Positions 8,701 through 17,393 are shown, counted from the first letter of the stretch. The stretch is DNA of 64,000 nt from Antiquaquibacter soli (GCF_030580675.1 NZ_JAUQUB010000004.1:62001-126000); one strand, 5' to 3'. Program-made: numbers and translations. Notes: generated by a model from the letters alone, not told the origin.

Positions 8701-9314
8701 AGATCCGCGGGGCGGGCAACCTCCTCGGCGGCGAGCAGTCCGGTCACATCGCGGGAGTCGGATTCGACCTCTACCTCCGGATGATCGGCGAGGCGGTCTC
8801 GGTCTTCCGAGGCGACGTCGCCGAGGGGCAGACGGAGCTGCGGCTCGAGCTGCCCGTCGACGCCCACATCCCCGAGGACTACATCGAGTCGGAGCGCTTG
8901 CGGCTCGAGGCCTACCAGAAGCTCTCGACTGCGTCGGCACCCACGGCCGGCGATGACGCCCTCGACCGCGTCGTCGAGGAGCTCGCCGACCGCTACGGCG
9001 CCCCTCCCACGCAGGTCGACAACCTCGTCGCCGTCTCGCGGCTGCGGCGACTGGCCCAGAAGGCGGGTCTCGGAGAGGTCGTCGTCATGGGCGACAAGCT
9101 GCGCGTCGCGCCGCTCGAGCTCGCCGACTCCATCCAGGTGCGCCTGCAGCGCATGTACCCGGGAGCGCGCTACCTCGCAGCCGGGCGCGCGGTGCTCGCC
9201 CCGCTGCCGCAGGACCTGGATGACGCGGCTCTCATCGAGTGGACCCGCAGCTTCCTCGTCGCCATCGCCCCGGTGCCCTCGCCGGAGGCGGAGGGAAGCA
9301 CAGCACCCGCCTAG
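5760..9314 (+). CDS. mfd: Transcription-repair coupling factor Mfd
   Basis: 1184 residues, full length. Mfd displaces RNA polymerase stalled at DNA lesions and recruits UvrA. Visible in order: the UvrB-like N-terminal module with the family motif ETLPHERLSP around residue 90, the CarD-type RNA-polymerase-interaction domain (GDFVVHQTHGIGKF, about residues 500-515), the helicase core with Walker A GDVGYGKTE near 656, DEEQRF near 759 and the TATPIPRTLEMA motif III region, motif VI RGRVGRGRERAYAYF, and the C-terminal TRCF domain. It lies 32 bp after pth, on the same strand, with its own leaderless promoter. Confidence 0.97.
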   Translation: MTLAGIITGLSRARTVESALSFASRSADFSLVDGLRAPLLAALLGPDDAPRSLLVVTATGRESESLRQSLAAYAPTAQIVEFPAWETLPHERLSPSAETVGKRMRALRALRDWRAEPSGHFVLVASVRAALQPLADNLTSIEPIDLVAGGRGYDLPELSSRLVDLAYARVDMVTRRGEFAVRGGILDVFAPTDEHPLRLEFFGDELEQLRAFSVADQRSLPTVIERAELGPSRELLLSESVRQRAREMQHEFPSLSTMLAKIGEGIPVDGMESLAPALVDRLVPITSYLPPDAAIAVISPERVSGRAANLVETNREFLAAAWNAATAGAEAPIDLEAGEFVTLTSLRESAGDRPWWTLSPFDSGAEPEDGYVRLDAATVPSFAGQIDGALDHVAELLRDGWSVVVAAAGQGLVERASDLLAEKELSGRAVEEFPADPEPGVAYLLQAAIDSGFELAESRLAVLSEAEFFGRAAGYDSRQVKKLASRRRNVVDPLQLKAGDFVVHQTHGIGKFLELVQREVSTGGRNAIKTQREFLVLEYAPNKRGYPGDKLFVPTDQLDLLSRYVGGEAPALSKMGGSDWAAAKGKARKAVRDIAVELVKLYSARMASKGHAFGPDTPWQRELEEAFPFAETPDQLQTIDEVKADMERPIPMDRLLSGDVGYGKTEVAVRAAFKAVQDGKQVAMIVPTTLLVRQHLETFAERFAGFPVHLRALSRFQTDKEAKETIEGLADGTVDVVIGTHRLLSPNIRFKDLGLVIIDEEQRFGVEHKDALKKLKTNVDILAMTATPIPRTLEMAVTGIREMSTLATPPEDRHPILSFVGPYSEKQVAAAIRRELLREGQVFYVHNRVSSINRVASQIAELVPEARVAVAHGQMSESALEQVMVDFWERKFDVLVATTIIETGLDIANANTLIIDRADKYGLSQLHQLRGRVGRGRERAYAYFLYDELKPLSETAHERLNTIAANNELGAGMQIALKDLEIRGAGNLLGGEQSGHIAGVGFDLYLRMIGEAVSVFRGDVAEGQTELRLELPVDAHIPEDYIESERLRLEAYQKLSTASAPTAGDDALDRVVEELADRYGAPPTQVDNLVAVSRLRRLAQKAGLGEVVVMGDKLRVAPLELADSIQVRLQRMYPGARYLAAGRAVLAPLPQDLDDAALIEWTRSFLVAIAPVPSPEAEGSTAPA

Positions 9315-9322
9315 GCCGAAAG

Positions 9323-9360
9323 CCCCTAGCCTCGGGCGCGGGGTCGCTGCGAGGCTGGGG
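9323..9360. promoter_or_regulatory. Bulged inverted repeat between mfd and phosphoketolase
   Basis: Arms CCCC-T-AGCCTCG (9323-9334) and CGAGGCT-GGGG (9350-9360) pair over 11 bp with one bulged T and a 15-nt loop. The right arm contains the phosphoketolase -10 hexamer GAGGCT. It may terminate mfd, occlude the next promoter, or both. Confidence 0.4.
9351..9356 (+). promoter_or_regulatory. -10 element of leaderless phosphoketolase transcript
   Basis: GAGGCT ends six bases before ATG 9363; no Shine-Dalgarno at normal spacing. The A at position 2 and T at position 6 fit the nAnnnT pattern of the window. Confidence 0.45.
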
Positions 9361-9362
9361 CG

Positions 9363-11771
9363 ATGGATGCCGACTCCCTCGACTCGATCAACACGTGGTG
9401 GCGCGCCGCCAACTACCTGTCGGTGGGCCAGATCTACCTGCTCGACAACCCGCTGCTGCGCGAACCGCTGCGGCCGGAGCACATCAAGCCGCGTCTGCTC
9501 GGGCACTGGGGCACGACGCCCGGCCTGAACTTCATCTACGCGCACCTCAACCGCGTCATCCGCGAGCGCGACCTCGACACGATCTACGTGTGCGGTCCGG
9601 GCCACGGCGGGCCGGGGATGGTCGCGAACGCCTACCTCGACGGCACCTACTCCGAGCTGTACTCGTCGATCGACCGCTCCGAGGAGGGGGTGCGCCGGTT
9701 GTTCCGGCAGTTCTCGTTCCCCGGCGGCATCCCGAGCCACGCGGCGCCGGAGACTCCCGGGTCGATCAACGAGGGCGGCGAGCTCGGATACTCGCTGTCG
9801 CACGCCTACGGCGCCGCGTTCGACAACCCGGGCCTCACGGTCGCGGCGGTGGTCGGCGACGGCGAGGCGGAGACCGGCCCGCTCGCGACGGCGTGGCACG
9901 GCAACAAGTTCCTCGACCCGGTGCGCGATGGCGTCGTGCTGCCCATCCTCCACCTCAACGGGTTCAAGATCGCCAACCCGACGGTGCTCGCGCGAATCCC
10001 CGAGGAGGAGCTCCTCGAGCTCATGCGCGGCTACGGCTACACGCCGTACCTCGTCTCGGGCGGCTTCGACGGCGAGGATCCGATGCTCGTGCACGAGCGC
10101 TTCGCCGAGAGCCTCGACGCGGCCCTCGACCACATCGCGGCGATCAAGCGCAGCGCCGCCGACGGCTCGCTCGAGGGCAGGCCAGCGTGGCCGATGATCA
10201 TCCTGCGCACGCCCAAGGGGTGGACGTGCCCGCCGGTGATCGACGGACACCCTGCCGAGGGCAACTGGAGGTCCCACCAGGTGCCGCTCGCGAACGCCCG
10301 CGACACCGAGGAGCACACGCGGCTCCTCGAGGGGTGGTTGCGCTCCTACCGGCCGGAGGAGCTCTTCGACGAGTCGGGCGCTCTCGTTCCCGCGGCGACC
10401 GCGATCGCGCCGGACGGCGATCGGAGGATGAGCGCCAACCCGATCGCGAACGGCGGGCTGCTGCGGCGCGAGCTGGCGCTGCCCGACTTCCGCGACTACG
10501 CGGTGGAGGTGCCGGAGCCGGGCGGCTCGACGAGCAGTGCGACGACGGTGCTGGGGGAGTGGTTGCGGGATGTCATCCGCGCCAACCCCGACGCCTTCCG
10601 CATCTTCGGGCCGGATGAGACCGCATCCAACCGGCTGCAGGCGGTGTTCGAGGCGACAGCCAAGCAGTGGGACGCCGACTACGAGCCCATCGACGAGGAC
10701 AACCACCTCGCCCGCGCGGGCCGCGTCGTGGAGATGCTGAGCGAGCACCAGTGCCAGGGATGGCTCGAGGGCTACCTGCTCACCGGGCGGCACGGCCTGC
10801 TCAACTCCTACGAGGCATTCATCCACATCGTCGACTCCATGGTCAACCAGCACGCGAAGTGGCTGAAGGCGTCGAGCGAGGTGCCGTGGCGCCGGTCGAT
10901 CTCCTCCCTCAACTACCTGCTGAGCTCGCACGTGTGGCGGCAGGACCACAACGGCTTCTCACACCAGGACCCGGGGTTCATCGACCACGTCGTCAACAAG
11001 AAGGCCGACGTCGTGCGGGTCTACCTCCCGTTCGACGCGAACACGCTCCTGTCCACCTACGACCACTGCCTGCGCTCGGTCGATTACATCAACGTCGTCG
11101 TCGCCGGCAAGCAGCCGGCACCGAACTGGCTCAGCATGGAGCGCGCGATCGAGCACTGCACCCGCGGGCTCGGGCTGCTCGAGTGGGCCGGCACCGAGGT
11201 GGCAGGCGAGGAGCCGGATGCCGTGCTCGCGTGCGCGGGAGACGTGCCGACCGTCGAGGTGCTCGCGGCGGCCTCCATCCTCCGCGACCGGGTTCCGGGG
11301 CTTCGGCTGCGCGTCGTGAACGTCGTGGACCTCATGCGGCTGCAGAGCGAGGGCGAGCATCCGCACGGGCTCTCCGACGCGGCCTACGACGCCGTGTTCA
11401 CCCGCGACAAGCCGGTCGTCTTCGCGTACCACGGCTACCCGTGGCTCATCCACCGGCTCGCCTACAAGCGCGCCGGCCACGCGAACCTCCACGTTCGCGG
11501 GTACAAGGAGGAGGGGACCACGACCACGCCCTTCGATATGGTCATGCTCAACGACCTCGACCGCTACAAGCTGGTCATCGACGTCATCGATCGCGTGCCC
11601 GGTCTCGCCGAGCGCGAGGGCGCCCTGCGTCAGGAGATGCAGGATGCCCGGCTGCGCGCCAAGGCGTACACCCGCGAGTTCGGGGAGGACATCCCCGAGG
11701 TGGCGCAGTGGTCGTGGGCGGGTGCGGGCGCCGGTGCCGACGCCCGCGACACCGGCGGGGACAACGCCTGA
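9363..11771 (+). CDS. xfp: Xylulose-5-phosphate/fructose-6-phosphate phosphoketolase
   Basis: 802 residues, typical for bacterial phosphoketolases. It is TPP-dependent and cleaves xylulose-5-P (and often fructose-6-P) with phosphate to acetyl-phosphate plus G3P or erythrose-4-P. Visible landmarks: [19 protein letters not shown], the [19 protein letters not shown] signature, the TPP/Mg segment GDGEAETGP followed by [12 protein letters not shown], and the C-terminal [18 protein letters not shown]. It gives this organism a bypass from pentose phosphates directly to acetyl-P, complementing the gluconate/pentose-phosphate genes at the start of the window. It is monocistronic: no acetate kinase or phosphotransacetylase is adjacent, and a convergent SDR gene lies 16 bp downstream. 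Confidence 0.95.
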   Translation: MDADSLDSINTWWRAANYLSVGQIYLLDNPLLREPLRPEHIKPRLLGHWGTTPGLNFIYAHLNRVIRERDLDTIYVCGPGHGGPGMVANAYLDGTYSELYSSIDRSEEGVRRLFRQFSFPGGIPSHAAPETPGSINEGGELGYSLSHAYGAAFDNPGLTVAAVVGDGEAETGPLATAWHGNKFLDPVRDGVVLPILHLNGFKIANPTVLARIPEEELLELMRGYGYTPYLVSGGFDGEDPMLVHERFAESLDAALDHIAAIKRSAADGSLEGRPAWPMIILRTPKGWTCPPVIDGHPAEGNWRSHQVPLANARDTEEHTRLLEGWLRSYRPEELFDESGALVPAATAIAPDGDRRMSANPIANGGLLRRELALPDFRDYAVEVPEPGGSTSSATTVLGEWLRDVIRANPDAFRIFGPDETASNRLQAVFEATAKQWDADYEPIDEDNHLARAGRVVEMLSEHQCQGWLEGYLLTGRHGLLNSYEAFIHIVDSMVNQHAKWLKASSEVPWRRSISSLNYLLSSHVWRQDHNGFSHQDPGFIDHVVNKKADVVRVYLPFDANTLLSTYDHCLRSVDYINVVVAGKQPAPNWLSMERAIEHCTRGLGLLEWAGTEVAGEEPDAVLACAGDVPTVEVLAAASILRDRVPGLRLRVVNVVDLMRLQSEGEHPHGLSDAAYDAVFTRDKPVVFAYHGYPWLIHRLAYKRAGHANLHVRGYKEEGTTTTPFDMVMLNDLDRYKLVIDVIDRVPGLAEREGALRQEMQDARLRAKAYTREFGEDIPEVAQWSWAGAGAGADARDTGGDNA

Positions 11772-11787
11772 CCACTGGCCGCTGCGG

Positions 11788-12543
11788 TTACTGCGCCGCG
11801 TACCCGCCATCGACGAGGTGGTAGCTCCCGGTGATGAACGACGCGGCGTCGGAGGCGAGGAACGCGACGAGGGCGGCGACTTCCTCCGGCGTGCCGAGGC
11901 GGCCGAGCGCGTGCTTGCCGGCGAGGAACTCCTGCGCGCCGGCGTCGAGGTTCGAGTCGACGAGCGGGGTGTGGATGAAGCCGGGGCCGACCGCGTTGAC
12001 GCGCACCTTCTGCGCGCCGTACTCGAGGGCTGCGTTCTTGGTGAGGCCGAGCAGTCCGTGCTTCGCGGTGACATACGCAGATGACATCGGGAAGCCCACG
12101 GAGCCGAGCACGGAGGCCATGGTGATGATCGACCCGCCGCCGTTCGCGACCATCGCGGGCAGCTGCGCCTTGAGCCCGTAGAAGACGGCGTTGAGGTTGA
12201 CCTCGATCACCTTCTGCCAGCTGTCGAGCGGGTAGTCGCCGATCGTGGACGCCGCACCACCGATGCCGGCGTTGTTGACGGCGATCTTGAGGGGCGCGAG
12301 CGCGTTCGCGGCGGCGACGGCCGCCTCCGACGATGCCGGGTCCGAGGAGTCGGCGACGAAGGCCTCGGCGACTCCGCCTGCCTCCCGGATCTCGGCGACG
12401 ACGGCGTCGGCGCTCTCCTGCTTCAGGTCGGTGACGAGCACGGATGCCCCGCTCCGGGCGAGCTCGAGCGCGACGGCGCGACCGATCCCCGACCCCCCTC
12501 CGGTGACGATCGCGGACCGATCCTGGACGTCGTAGCTGGCCAT
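11788..12543 (-). CDS. SDR-family NAD(P)-dependent oxidoreductase
   Basis: 251 residues, a classical short-chain dehydrogenase/reductase. The cofactor motif TGGGSGIG is at the N-terminus, an Asp in the VTDLKQ segment at the end of beta-2 favours NAD(H) over NADP(H), NNAG follows, and the catalytic Ser (MASVLGS) and YVTAK Tyr/Lys are present. The substrate cannot be read from the sequence; closest types are 3-oxoacyl-ACP-reductase-like or sugar/alcohol dehydrogenases. The start has an unusually rich upstream purine run (GAGGAGAGGAAGAA). It is divergent from a TetR regulator, with a clear operator between them, so it is probably that repressor's target and responds to its inducer. Confidence 0.88.
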   Translation of the reverse strand: MASYDVQDRSAIVTGGGSGIGRAVALELARSGASVLVTDLKQESADAVVAEIREAGGVAEAFVADSSDPASSEAAVAAANALAPLKIAVNNAGIGGAASTIGDYPLDSWQKVIEVNLNAVFYGLKAQLPAMVANGGGSIITMASVLGSVGFPMSSAYVTAKHGLLGLTKNAALEYGAQKVRVNAVGPGFIHTPLVDSNLDAGAQEFLAGKHALGRLGTPEEVAALVAFLASDAASFITGSYHLVDGGYAAQ

Positions 12544-12564
12544 GGCTTCTTCCTCTCCTCAGTT

Positions 12565-12582
12565 AACCGACAGTTGTCGGTT
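12565..12582. promoter_or_regulatory. TetR-type operator between SDR and TetR genes
   Basis: AACCGACAGTTGTCGGTT: perfect 8-bp inverted arms (AACCGACA / TGTCGGTT) around a GT spacer, centred in the 78-bp gap between the divergent SDR (start 12543) and TetR (start 12622) genes. Size, symmetry and place match a TetR-dimer operator controlling both genes. Confidence 0.75.
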
Positions 12583-12621
12583 TGATCGTCATCCACATTA
12601 CGCTCGTGCGAGGAGGACATC

Positions 12622-13212
12622 ATGGATGCACGACAGCGCCGCAGCCGCGAGCGGCTCCACGCCGCCGTGCTCGAGCTCGCCGACGCGACTCGCGCCGACG
12701 ACCTGAGCGTCACCGCCATCGCCGAGCGGGCGGGCATCCATCGCTCCACGTTCTACGAGCACGCGGGCTCGCCCCTCGCGCTCCTGCGCTCCGCGCTCGC
12801 TGTGGAGCTGGATGCCGCACGCGAGCGCTACCTCGAGGGCGTCGACCCCGCGGCGCTGCCCGCCGCCCTCCGCGATGTCACTCGGGCCGTCCTCGAGCAC
12901 GTCCTCCGCCACGCGGACGTCTACCGGCGGGGGCTCGATTCCGGCGGCGGCCTCCACGACTTCCTCAGCGAGCACTTCCAGGGCTCGTCGCGGCTCCTGC
13001 TCGACCGCGGTCTCCTGCAGCCGCCCCCGGTCGCCGGGCTCGCCCCCGAGGTGGTCGCCGAGGCCTCCATCCGGTACGTCGCGGACGGCACGGTCGGCGC
13101 GATCGCCGTGTGGCTGCGCGAGCCGGCGCATCCCGAGGCATTCCTGGAGGCGGTCGCGCACCTCGTGCCGGGCTGGTGGCACATGGCCGATGCCGACGGC
13201 GGCAGGGGGTAG
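12622..13212 (+). CDS. TetR-family transcriptional regulator
   Basis: 196 residues. The N-terminal 50 residues form a TetR helix-turn-helix ([21 protein letters not shown]), with a divergent C-terminal ligand domain containing two conspicuous bulky stretches ([25 protein letters not shown]). It starts at ATG 12622 after a good Shine-Dalgarno (GAGGAGG, 12610-12616). It is divergent from the SDR gene and separated from the ABC exporter by only 10 bp, so an inducer might raise both, but the exporter has its own apparent promoter. Probably autoregulates through the 18-bp palindrome at 12565-12582. Confidence 0.88.
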   Translation: MDARQRRSRERLHAAVLELADATRADDLSVTAIAERAGIHRSTFYEHAGSPLALLRSALAVELDAARERYLEGVDPAALPAALRDVTRAVLEHVLRHADVYRRGLDSGGGLHDFLSEHFQGSSRLLLDRGLLQPPPVAGLAPEVVAEASIRYVADGTVGAIAVWLREPAHPEAFLEAVAHLVPGWWHMADADGGRG

Positions 13213-13216
13213 AACT
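13211..13216 (+). promoter_or_regulatory. -10 element of leaderless ABC exporter transcript
   Basis: AGAACT ends six bases before ATG 13223 (overlapping the tetR stop). The GGAGG between is one base from the ATG, too close to serve as a Shine-Dalgarno. Position 2 is G, so the match rests on spacing and the terminal T; a one-base shift (TAGAAC) has TA but no final T. Confidence 0.35.
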
Positions 13217-13222
13217 GGAGGC

Positions 13223-15040
13223 ATGCCTCCAGGTCGCAACCGCCGCATCCAGCAGTCCAACTTCGGGCCGAAGCAGTACCTCGTCGCGGCGCGGGACATC
13301 GCGAAGCTCACGTGGGAGACGACGCCCGGCACGATCATCCTGCAAGCGGCGGGCGCGGTCATCACGGCCGTCCTGCCCATCGTCACCACCTACTTCGCTG
13401 CGCTGACGACGACGGCGCTCGGCGACGCGTTCGCCGGCGACCCGGATGCGGGGGCTCGTGCCATCGCGTACGTCATCGTCACGGGTGTGCTCGGTCTGCT
13501 CACGATGGGCTGGAACAGCCTGCAGCAGTACGTGCAGCGCCTCATGCGCTACAAGCTCGAGGCCAAGGTGAGCGACATCATGTACGAGCGGTTCCTGTCG
13601 CTGGAGTTCTGGCGCTACGACGACAAGGACACCATCGACATGTACGACCGGGCGCAGCGGTTCTCGCTGTTCTACTCGCAGGCGTTCACGACGCTCTCGC
13701 GCATGGCGTCGCAGGTTATCACGCTCGTCGCGAGCGTTGTCGCGCTGCTCCTCGTCGGCTGGTGGCTCGCGCTCATCCTCGTCGTCGCGATCATCCCGGG
13801 TGTGTACCTCCAGTTCTCGCTCTCGCGGGCGCAGGTGCGGCACTGGAACGCCACCGTCGACGTGCGCCGCGCGAAGGGGACGATCGAGCGGCAACTGTTC
13901 CAGCCCGAGCACATCGCGGAGCTCCGGCTGTACGGGATGGTGCGCTACCTGCTGAACCTCCGGCAGGATCTGCGCGACGCCGACGAGCGGGAGCGCATCG
14001 TGTTCGAGCGCCGGTTCATCCTCAAGCGGCTCGCCGCGGATGCGCTCGAGCTCGCCGCCCAGGTCGGCTCGCTGCTGTGGGTGACGGTGCAGATCATCGC
14101 CCACCTCCAGCCGATCGGCCAGTTCCTGTACGTGCAGCAGATCGTGCAGCGCGCGCTCGCCGCGATGAACAGCTTCGTCACGGAGGTGAGCTCGCTCGAC
14201 GAGCAGCTCGCGAACCTCTTCGACTACCAGGAGTTCATGGCGCTCGACGTGCGTCAGGGCGGCGACCGGGAGCTCGAGGGGCCGCCCGCGCGGATCGTCG
14301 TCGATTCGGTGAGCTTCCGCTACCCCTCCTCGGAGCGCGACGTGCTGCGGGATGTCTCGCTCAGCATCGATCGGGGGCAGCGGGTGGCCATCGTCGGCGA
14401 GAACGGGGCGGGAAAGTCGACCCTCATCAAGCTGTTGAGCGGGCTGTACTCGCCGACGGAGGGCTCGATCGCGCTCGACGGCACGCCCCTCGGGGAGTTC
14501 TCCCTCGACTCCTGGCACAAGCAGCTCGCCGTTCTCCAGCAGGACTACCTGAGCTACAGCTTCGCGACCGCGCGCGACAACGTGTACTACGGCAAGATCG
14601 CCAAACCCTTCGACCGGGAGGCGTTCGACGCCGCGCTCGCCAAAGCCGAGGCGGCGGAGTTCATCTCGAAGCTCCCGAAGGGGGAGGACAGCTACGTGTC
14701 GCCGTGGATGGCCCACCCCGACGGCACGAACGGCGTCGACCTCTCGGGCGGGCAGTGGCAGCGCATGGCGCTCGCCCGCAACTTCTACCGCCAGGCGCCC
14801 GTGATCATCCTCGACGAGCCGACCTCGGCGATCGACGCGCTCGCCGAGTCGCGAATCTTCAACCACCTCTTCGCCGACACCGAGCAGACGCTCATCATCA
14901 TCAGCCACCGCCTCACGACGATCGAGCGCGCCGACGTGATCTACATGCTCAAGGACGGTCGCGTGGTGGAGCGCGGCACGGCCGACGAGCTCATCGCGAA
15001 GAGGGGCGAGTTCTTCACGATGTTCGAGTCGCAGCTCTAG
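13223..15040 (+). CDS. ABC exporter, fused permease and ATPase
   Basis: 605 residues from ATG 13223 (MPPGRNRR). The N-terminal half has about six transmembrane segments of a type-IV exporter fold. The C-terminal half has Walker [10 protein letters not shown], signature [13 protein letters not shown] and Walker [12 protein letters not shown] followed by the ISHR H-loop, so the ATPase looks intact. It would work as a homodimer or with a partner not seen here. The unusual insertion of about 25 residues between Q-loop and signature ([19 protein letters not shown]) resembles lipid or peptide exporters of the MsbA/bacteriocin group, but the substrate is not readable. Its 3' end overlaps the convergent CPBP gene by 26 bp. 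Confidence 0.9.
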   Translation: MPPGRNRRIQQSNFGPKQYLVAARDIAKLTWETTPGTIILQAAGAVITAVLPIVTTYFAALTTTALGDAFAGDPDAGARAIAYVIVTGVLGLLTMGWNSLQQYVQRLMRYKLEAKVSDIMYERFLSLEFWRYDDKDTIDMYDRAQRFSLFYSQAFTTLSRMASQVITLVASVVALLLVGWWLALILVVAIIPGVYLQFSLSRAQVRHWNATVDVRRAKGTIERQLFQPEHIAELRLYGMVRYLLNLRQDLRDADERERIVFERRFILKRLAADALELAAQVGSLLWVTVQIIAHLQPIGQFLYVQQIVQRALAAMNSFVTEVSSLDEQLANLFDYQEFMALDVRQGGDRELEGPPARIVVDSVSFRYPSSERDVLRDVSLSIDRGQRVAIVGENGAGKSTLIKLLSGLYSPTEGSIALDGTPLGEFSLDSWHKQLAVLQQDYLSYSFATARDNVYYGKIAKPFDREAFDAALAKAEAAEFISKLPKGEDSYVSPWMAHPDGTNGVDLSGGQWQRMALARNFYRQAPVIILDEPTSAIDALAESRIFNHLFADTEQTLIIISHRLTTIERADVIYMLKDGRVVERGTADELIAKRGEFFTMFESQL

Positions 15041-15809
15041 GCCGCGCGATGAACTTGTGCTCCCGTCCGTCGATGCGGTGGGCACCGTACACGGCGGTGG
15101 GGATGAGCACGAGCGAGCGCAGATCGAACAGGGCGTGCAGCAGGATCGGGACGACGATGGAGCCGGTCGCGATGTAGGACGCGGCGAGCACCCCGCCGAC
15201 GACCGTGGTGCCGACGACGCCGGCCACCCCCTGGTACACGTGGAGGGCGCCGAAGAGCAGCAGCGGCACGATCACGGCGACTGCCGCGCTCCCGGTCGCC
15301 GCAAAGACGAGTGCCGGCAGCGCGAGTCGGAACAGCAGCTCCTCGGACACGCCGGCGTTGATCGAGAGCAGCCAGCCCAGCCGCAGCTCCTGCCGGTTGC
15401 GCGGGAGCATCGCCGCGATGTCGCCGATCGTCGCGACGTCGTCCGGCGAGTGGCGGGCGGAGTGGATGCCGACAATCGTCAGCACCGCGAGGGCCACGGC
15501 CCCGCCCGAGATGATGCCCCACACGAGGCCCGGATCGATGGGCAGCCACGATTGCAGCTCGGCGAGGAGCGGGGCGACGAACCGGCCGGCGACGACCAGG
15601 ACGACAACTGCAACGCCGCCGATCGACCACAGCGAGTCGAGGAGCCACTTGCGCATCATCGCCTGGCGCTTGAGGGTAGTGCGGTAGCGGGTGAAGCGGC
15701 GGTACTCCCGACGGTCCTTGAGCGCGGTGCGCACGACGAGCAGGGCGAGCAGCGCCGCGAGGAGCACCCACGCGACGAGCGGGGTCCAGGGCCACGACGG
15801 GTCGAGCAT
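15015..15809 (-). CDS. CPBP family intramembrane metalloprotease
   Basis: 264 residues from ATG 15809. All three CPBP (Rce1/Abi) motifs are present inside hydrophobic segments: EELLFR at 156-161 (EExxxR), FGALH at 186-190 (FxxxH) and HALFD at 225-229 (HxxxD). About seven membrane helices. The family includes glutamic-type proteases that cut CAAX-like or bacteriocin-related substrates; bacterial substrates are mostly unknown. It converges on and overlaps the ABC exporter by 26 bp. A peptide exporter and a CPBP protease side by side can hint at peptide maturation and export, but they are on opposite strands and no small peptide gene is visible, so I do not infer a system. Confidence 0.85.
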   Translation of the reverse strand: MLDPSWPWTPLVAWVLLAALLALLVVRTALKDRREYRRFTRYRTTLKRQAMMRKWLLDSLWSIGGVAVVVLVVAGRFVAPLLAELQSWLPIDPGLVWGIISGGAVALAVLTIVGIHSARHSPDDVATIGDIAAMLPRNRQELRLGWLLSINAGVSEELLFRLALPALVFAATGSAAVAVIVPLLLFGALHVYQGVAGVVGTTVVGGVLAASYIATGSIVVPILLHALFDLRSLVLIPTAVYGAHRIDGREHKFIARPRAATRTS

Positions 15810-15815
15810 CCCTCC

Positions 15816-15821
15816 ATCGTT
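15816..15821 (-). promoter_or_regulatory. -10 element of leaderless CPBP transcript
   Basis: On the minus strand AACGAT ends six bases before ATG 15809. The GGAGGG between abuts the start codon, as at gntK, so it is not spaced as a Shine-Dalgarno. Confidence 0.4.
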
Positions 15822-15865
15822 GCACGACGGAATATCTGCACCCCGTGCAAGGATTACTCCTCGAT

Positions 15866-17287
15866 ATGAGCAGCGACGTCGGTTTCCGGTCCGAGCGGGG
15901 GCCAGTCCTCGCATCCCTCATGGTGACGACGGGTCTCGTCGCGATCGACGCCACGGTGCTCGCGACGGCGGTACCGACGATCGTCGGCGAGCTCGGTGGC
16001 TTCGCGCAGTTCCCGTGGCTGTTCTCGGTCTACCTGCTCGCTCAAGCGGTCACCGTGCCGATCTACGCGAAGCTCTCCGATCTGTTCGGCCGCAAGCCGA
16101 TCATCCTCATCGGAATCGGCCTCTTCCTGCTGGGGTCGATCCTGTGCGGGGTCGCGTGGAGCATGCCGGCCCTCATCGCGTTCCGCGTGCTGCAGGGGCT
16201 GGGGGCGGGCGCCGTCCAACCGATGTCCATCACCATCCTCGGCGACATCTACTCGGTCGCCGAGCGCGCCCGCGTGCAGGGCTACGTCGCGAGCGTGTGG
16301 GCGGTCTCCTCCGTGGTCGGTCCGACCCTCGGCGGCCTCTTCGCCCAGTTCGACGCGTGGCGGTGGGTCTTCTTTGTCAACATCCCGCTGTGCCTGGTGG
16401 CGGGCTGGATGCTCGTGCGCCACTTCCACGAGAAGGTGGAGCGCCACTCGCACCGCATCGACTTCGCCGGCGCCGCACTCCTCGCGGCGTCGATGACGCT
16501 CCTCATCCTGGCCGTGCTCGAGGGCGGCCAGGCGTGGGCGTGGGACTCGTGGCAGTCGGTCGCCTCGTTCGCGGTGGGCGGCGCGCTGCTCGTCGCCTTC
16601 GTGCTCGTCGAGCGGCGGGCATCCGAGCCGATCCTGCCGCTGTGGGTGTTCACGCGACCGCTCCTGCTGACGACGACCCTCGCGGGCCTCGGGGTCGGCG
16701 CACTCCTGATCGGCCTCACCTCGTATGTGCCGACCTACCTCGAGGGCTCGTTGGGGGTGGTGCCGCTCGTCGCGGGTGCAGCGCTCGCCGCTCTCACTTT
16801 GGGCTGGCCGCTGTCGGCGTCGTTCTCCGGCCGCTTCTACCTGCGGCTGGGGTTCCGCACGACCGCGCTCATCGGCTCGGCGGTCTCGCTCGTCGGCACC
16901 GCGCTCCTCGCGGGTTTCGCGACGTCGCCGTCGGTCGCGGTGGTCACGATCGCCTCCTTCGTCATCGGTCTCGGGATGGGACTCCTCGCGACGGCCACGC
17001 TCATCGCCGCGCAGTCGTCGGTGGAGTGGAACGAGCGCGGCGTGGTGACCGGCACCAACCTGTTCGCGCGGTCGATCGGCTCGGCGGTCGGGGTGGCAGT
17101 GTTCGGTGCGATCGCGAACTCGGTGTTCGGCGACGCGGTCGAGCCTGCGCCGGAGGCGATCGTCGCGGGGTCCGCGGCGGTCTTCCTGGGTGTGCTCATC
17201 GTGATGGCCGCGACGTTCGTCGCGGTCCTCGCCATGCCGAAGACGCCGGTGCAGCCGGCTCCGACGGCGGAGCCGGCGGAGGCGTAA
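15866..17287 (+). CDS. MFS multidrug-type transporter (DHA2 family)
   Basis: 473 residues from ATG 15866; a GTG at 15845 would add seven residues. The N-terminal TM1 motif VAIDATVLATAVPTIV and the loop 2-3 motif KLSDLFGRKPI, the antiporter-type motif C region (WAVSSVVGPTLGGLFAQF) and about 14 hydrophobic segments place it in the 14-helix EmrB/QacA drug:H+ antiporter group. It exports hydrophobic compounds; substrate unknown. It stands alone, with a hairpin 16 bp after its stop separating it from the glnT module. Confidence 0.88.
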   Translation: MSSDVGFRSERGPVLASLMVTTGLVAIDATVLATAVPTIVGELGGFAQFPWLFSVYLLAQAVTVPIYAKLSDLFGRKPIILIGIGLFLLGSILCGVAWSMPALIAFRVLQGLGAGAVQPMSITILGDIYSVAERARVQGYVASVWAVSSVVGPTLGGLFAQFDAWRWVFFVNIPLCLVAGWMLVRHFHEKVERHSHRIDFAGAALLAASMTLLILAVLEGGQAWAWDSWQSVASFAVGGALLVAFVLVERRASEPILPLWVFTRPLLLTTTLAGLGVGALLIGLTSYVPTYLEGSLGVVPLVAGAALAALTLGWPLSASFSGRFYLRLGFRTTALIGSAVSLVGTALLAGFATSPSVAVVTIASFVIGLGMGLLATATLIAAQSSVEWNERGVVTGTNLFARSIGSAVGVAVFGAIANSVFGDAVEPAPEAIVAGSAAVFLGVLIVMAATFVAVLAMPKTPVQPAPTAEPAEA

Positions 17288-17302
17288 CAAACCTTTTACA
17301 TG

Positions 17303-17317
17303 CGGTGGCCTCCACCG
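17303..17317 (+). terminator. Hairpin between MFS gene and glnT
   Basis: CGGTGG-CCT-CCACCG, a perfect 6-bp stem with a three-base loop, 16 nt after the MFS stop. No U-tract follows. Confidence 0.4.
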
Positions 17318-17332
17318 TGACGTGACCGGGTT

Positions 17333-17360
17333 AGTGTACTGACAAGCAATTCAGTTCACT
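17333..17360. promoter_or_regulatory. Inverted repeat operator upstream of glnT/gmaS
   Basis: Arms AGTGTACTGA (17333-17342) and TCAGTTCACT (17351-17360) are complementary over ten bases with one mismatch, separated by 8 nt. It sits 34 bp before the chosen glnT start, where a repressor or activator would act. The XRE-cupin regulator at 22741-23322 closing the same gene row is the natural candidate to bind it. Confidence 0.6.
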
Positions 17361-17381
17361 TCCATGCAACACGACACGGTA

Positions 17382-17387
17382 GAGGAG
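17382..17387 (+). promoter_or_regulatory. Ribosome binding site deciding the glnT start
   Basis: GAGGAG lies six bases before GTG 17394, whereas the upstream in-frame ATG 17364 has no Shine-Dalgarno. This selects the 445-residue protein. Confidence 0.6.
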
Positions 17388-17393
17388 CCCGTC

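Noticed and set aside
7110-10949. A 1279-codon open frame antisense to mfd and phosphoketolase
   Set aside because: It covers two genuine, fully conserved genes and is a by-product of GC-rich codon use; its sequence is Arg/Asp/Glu/Val-rich low complexity with no domains. Similar long antisense frames (for example 12965-15085, 5394-6935, 48751-50679) are rejected for the same reason.
12812-13222. N-terminal extension of the ABC exporter reaching back into tetR
   Set aside because: The extension overlaps the tetR gene almost entirely and reads as low-complexity Ser/Arg; the true start is ATG 13223 (MPPGRNRR).
13223-15809. Peptide maturation-export system (ABC exporter plus CPBP protease)
   Set aside because: The two genes are convergent and overlapping, not an operon, and no small peptide gene was found.
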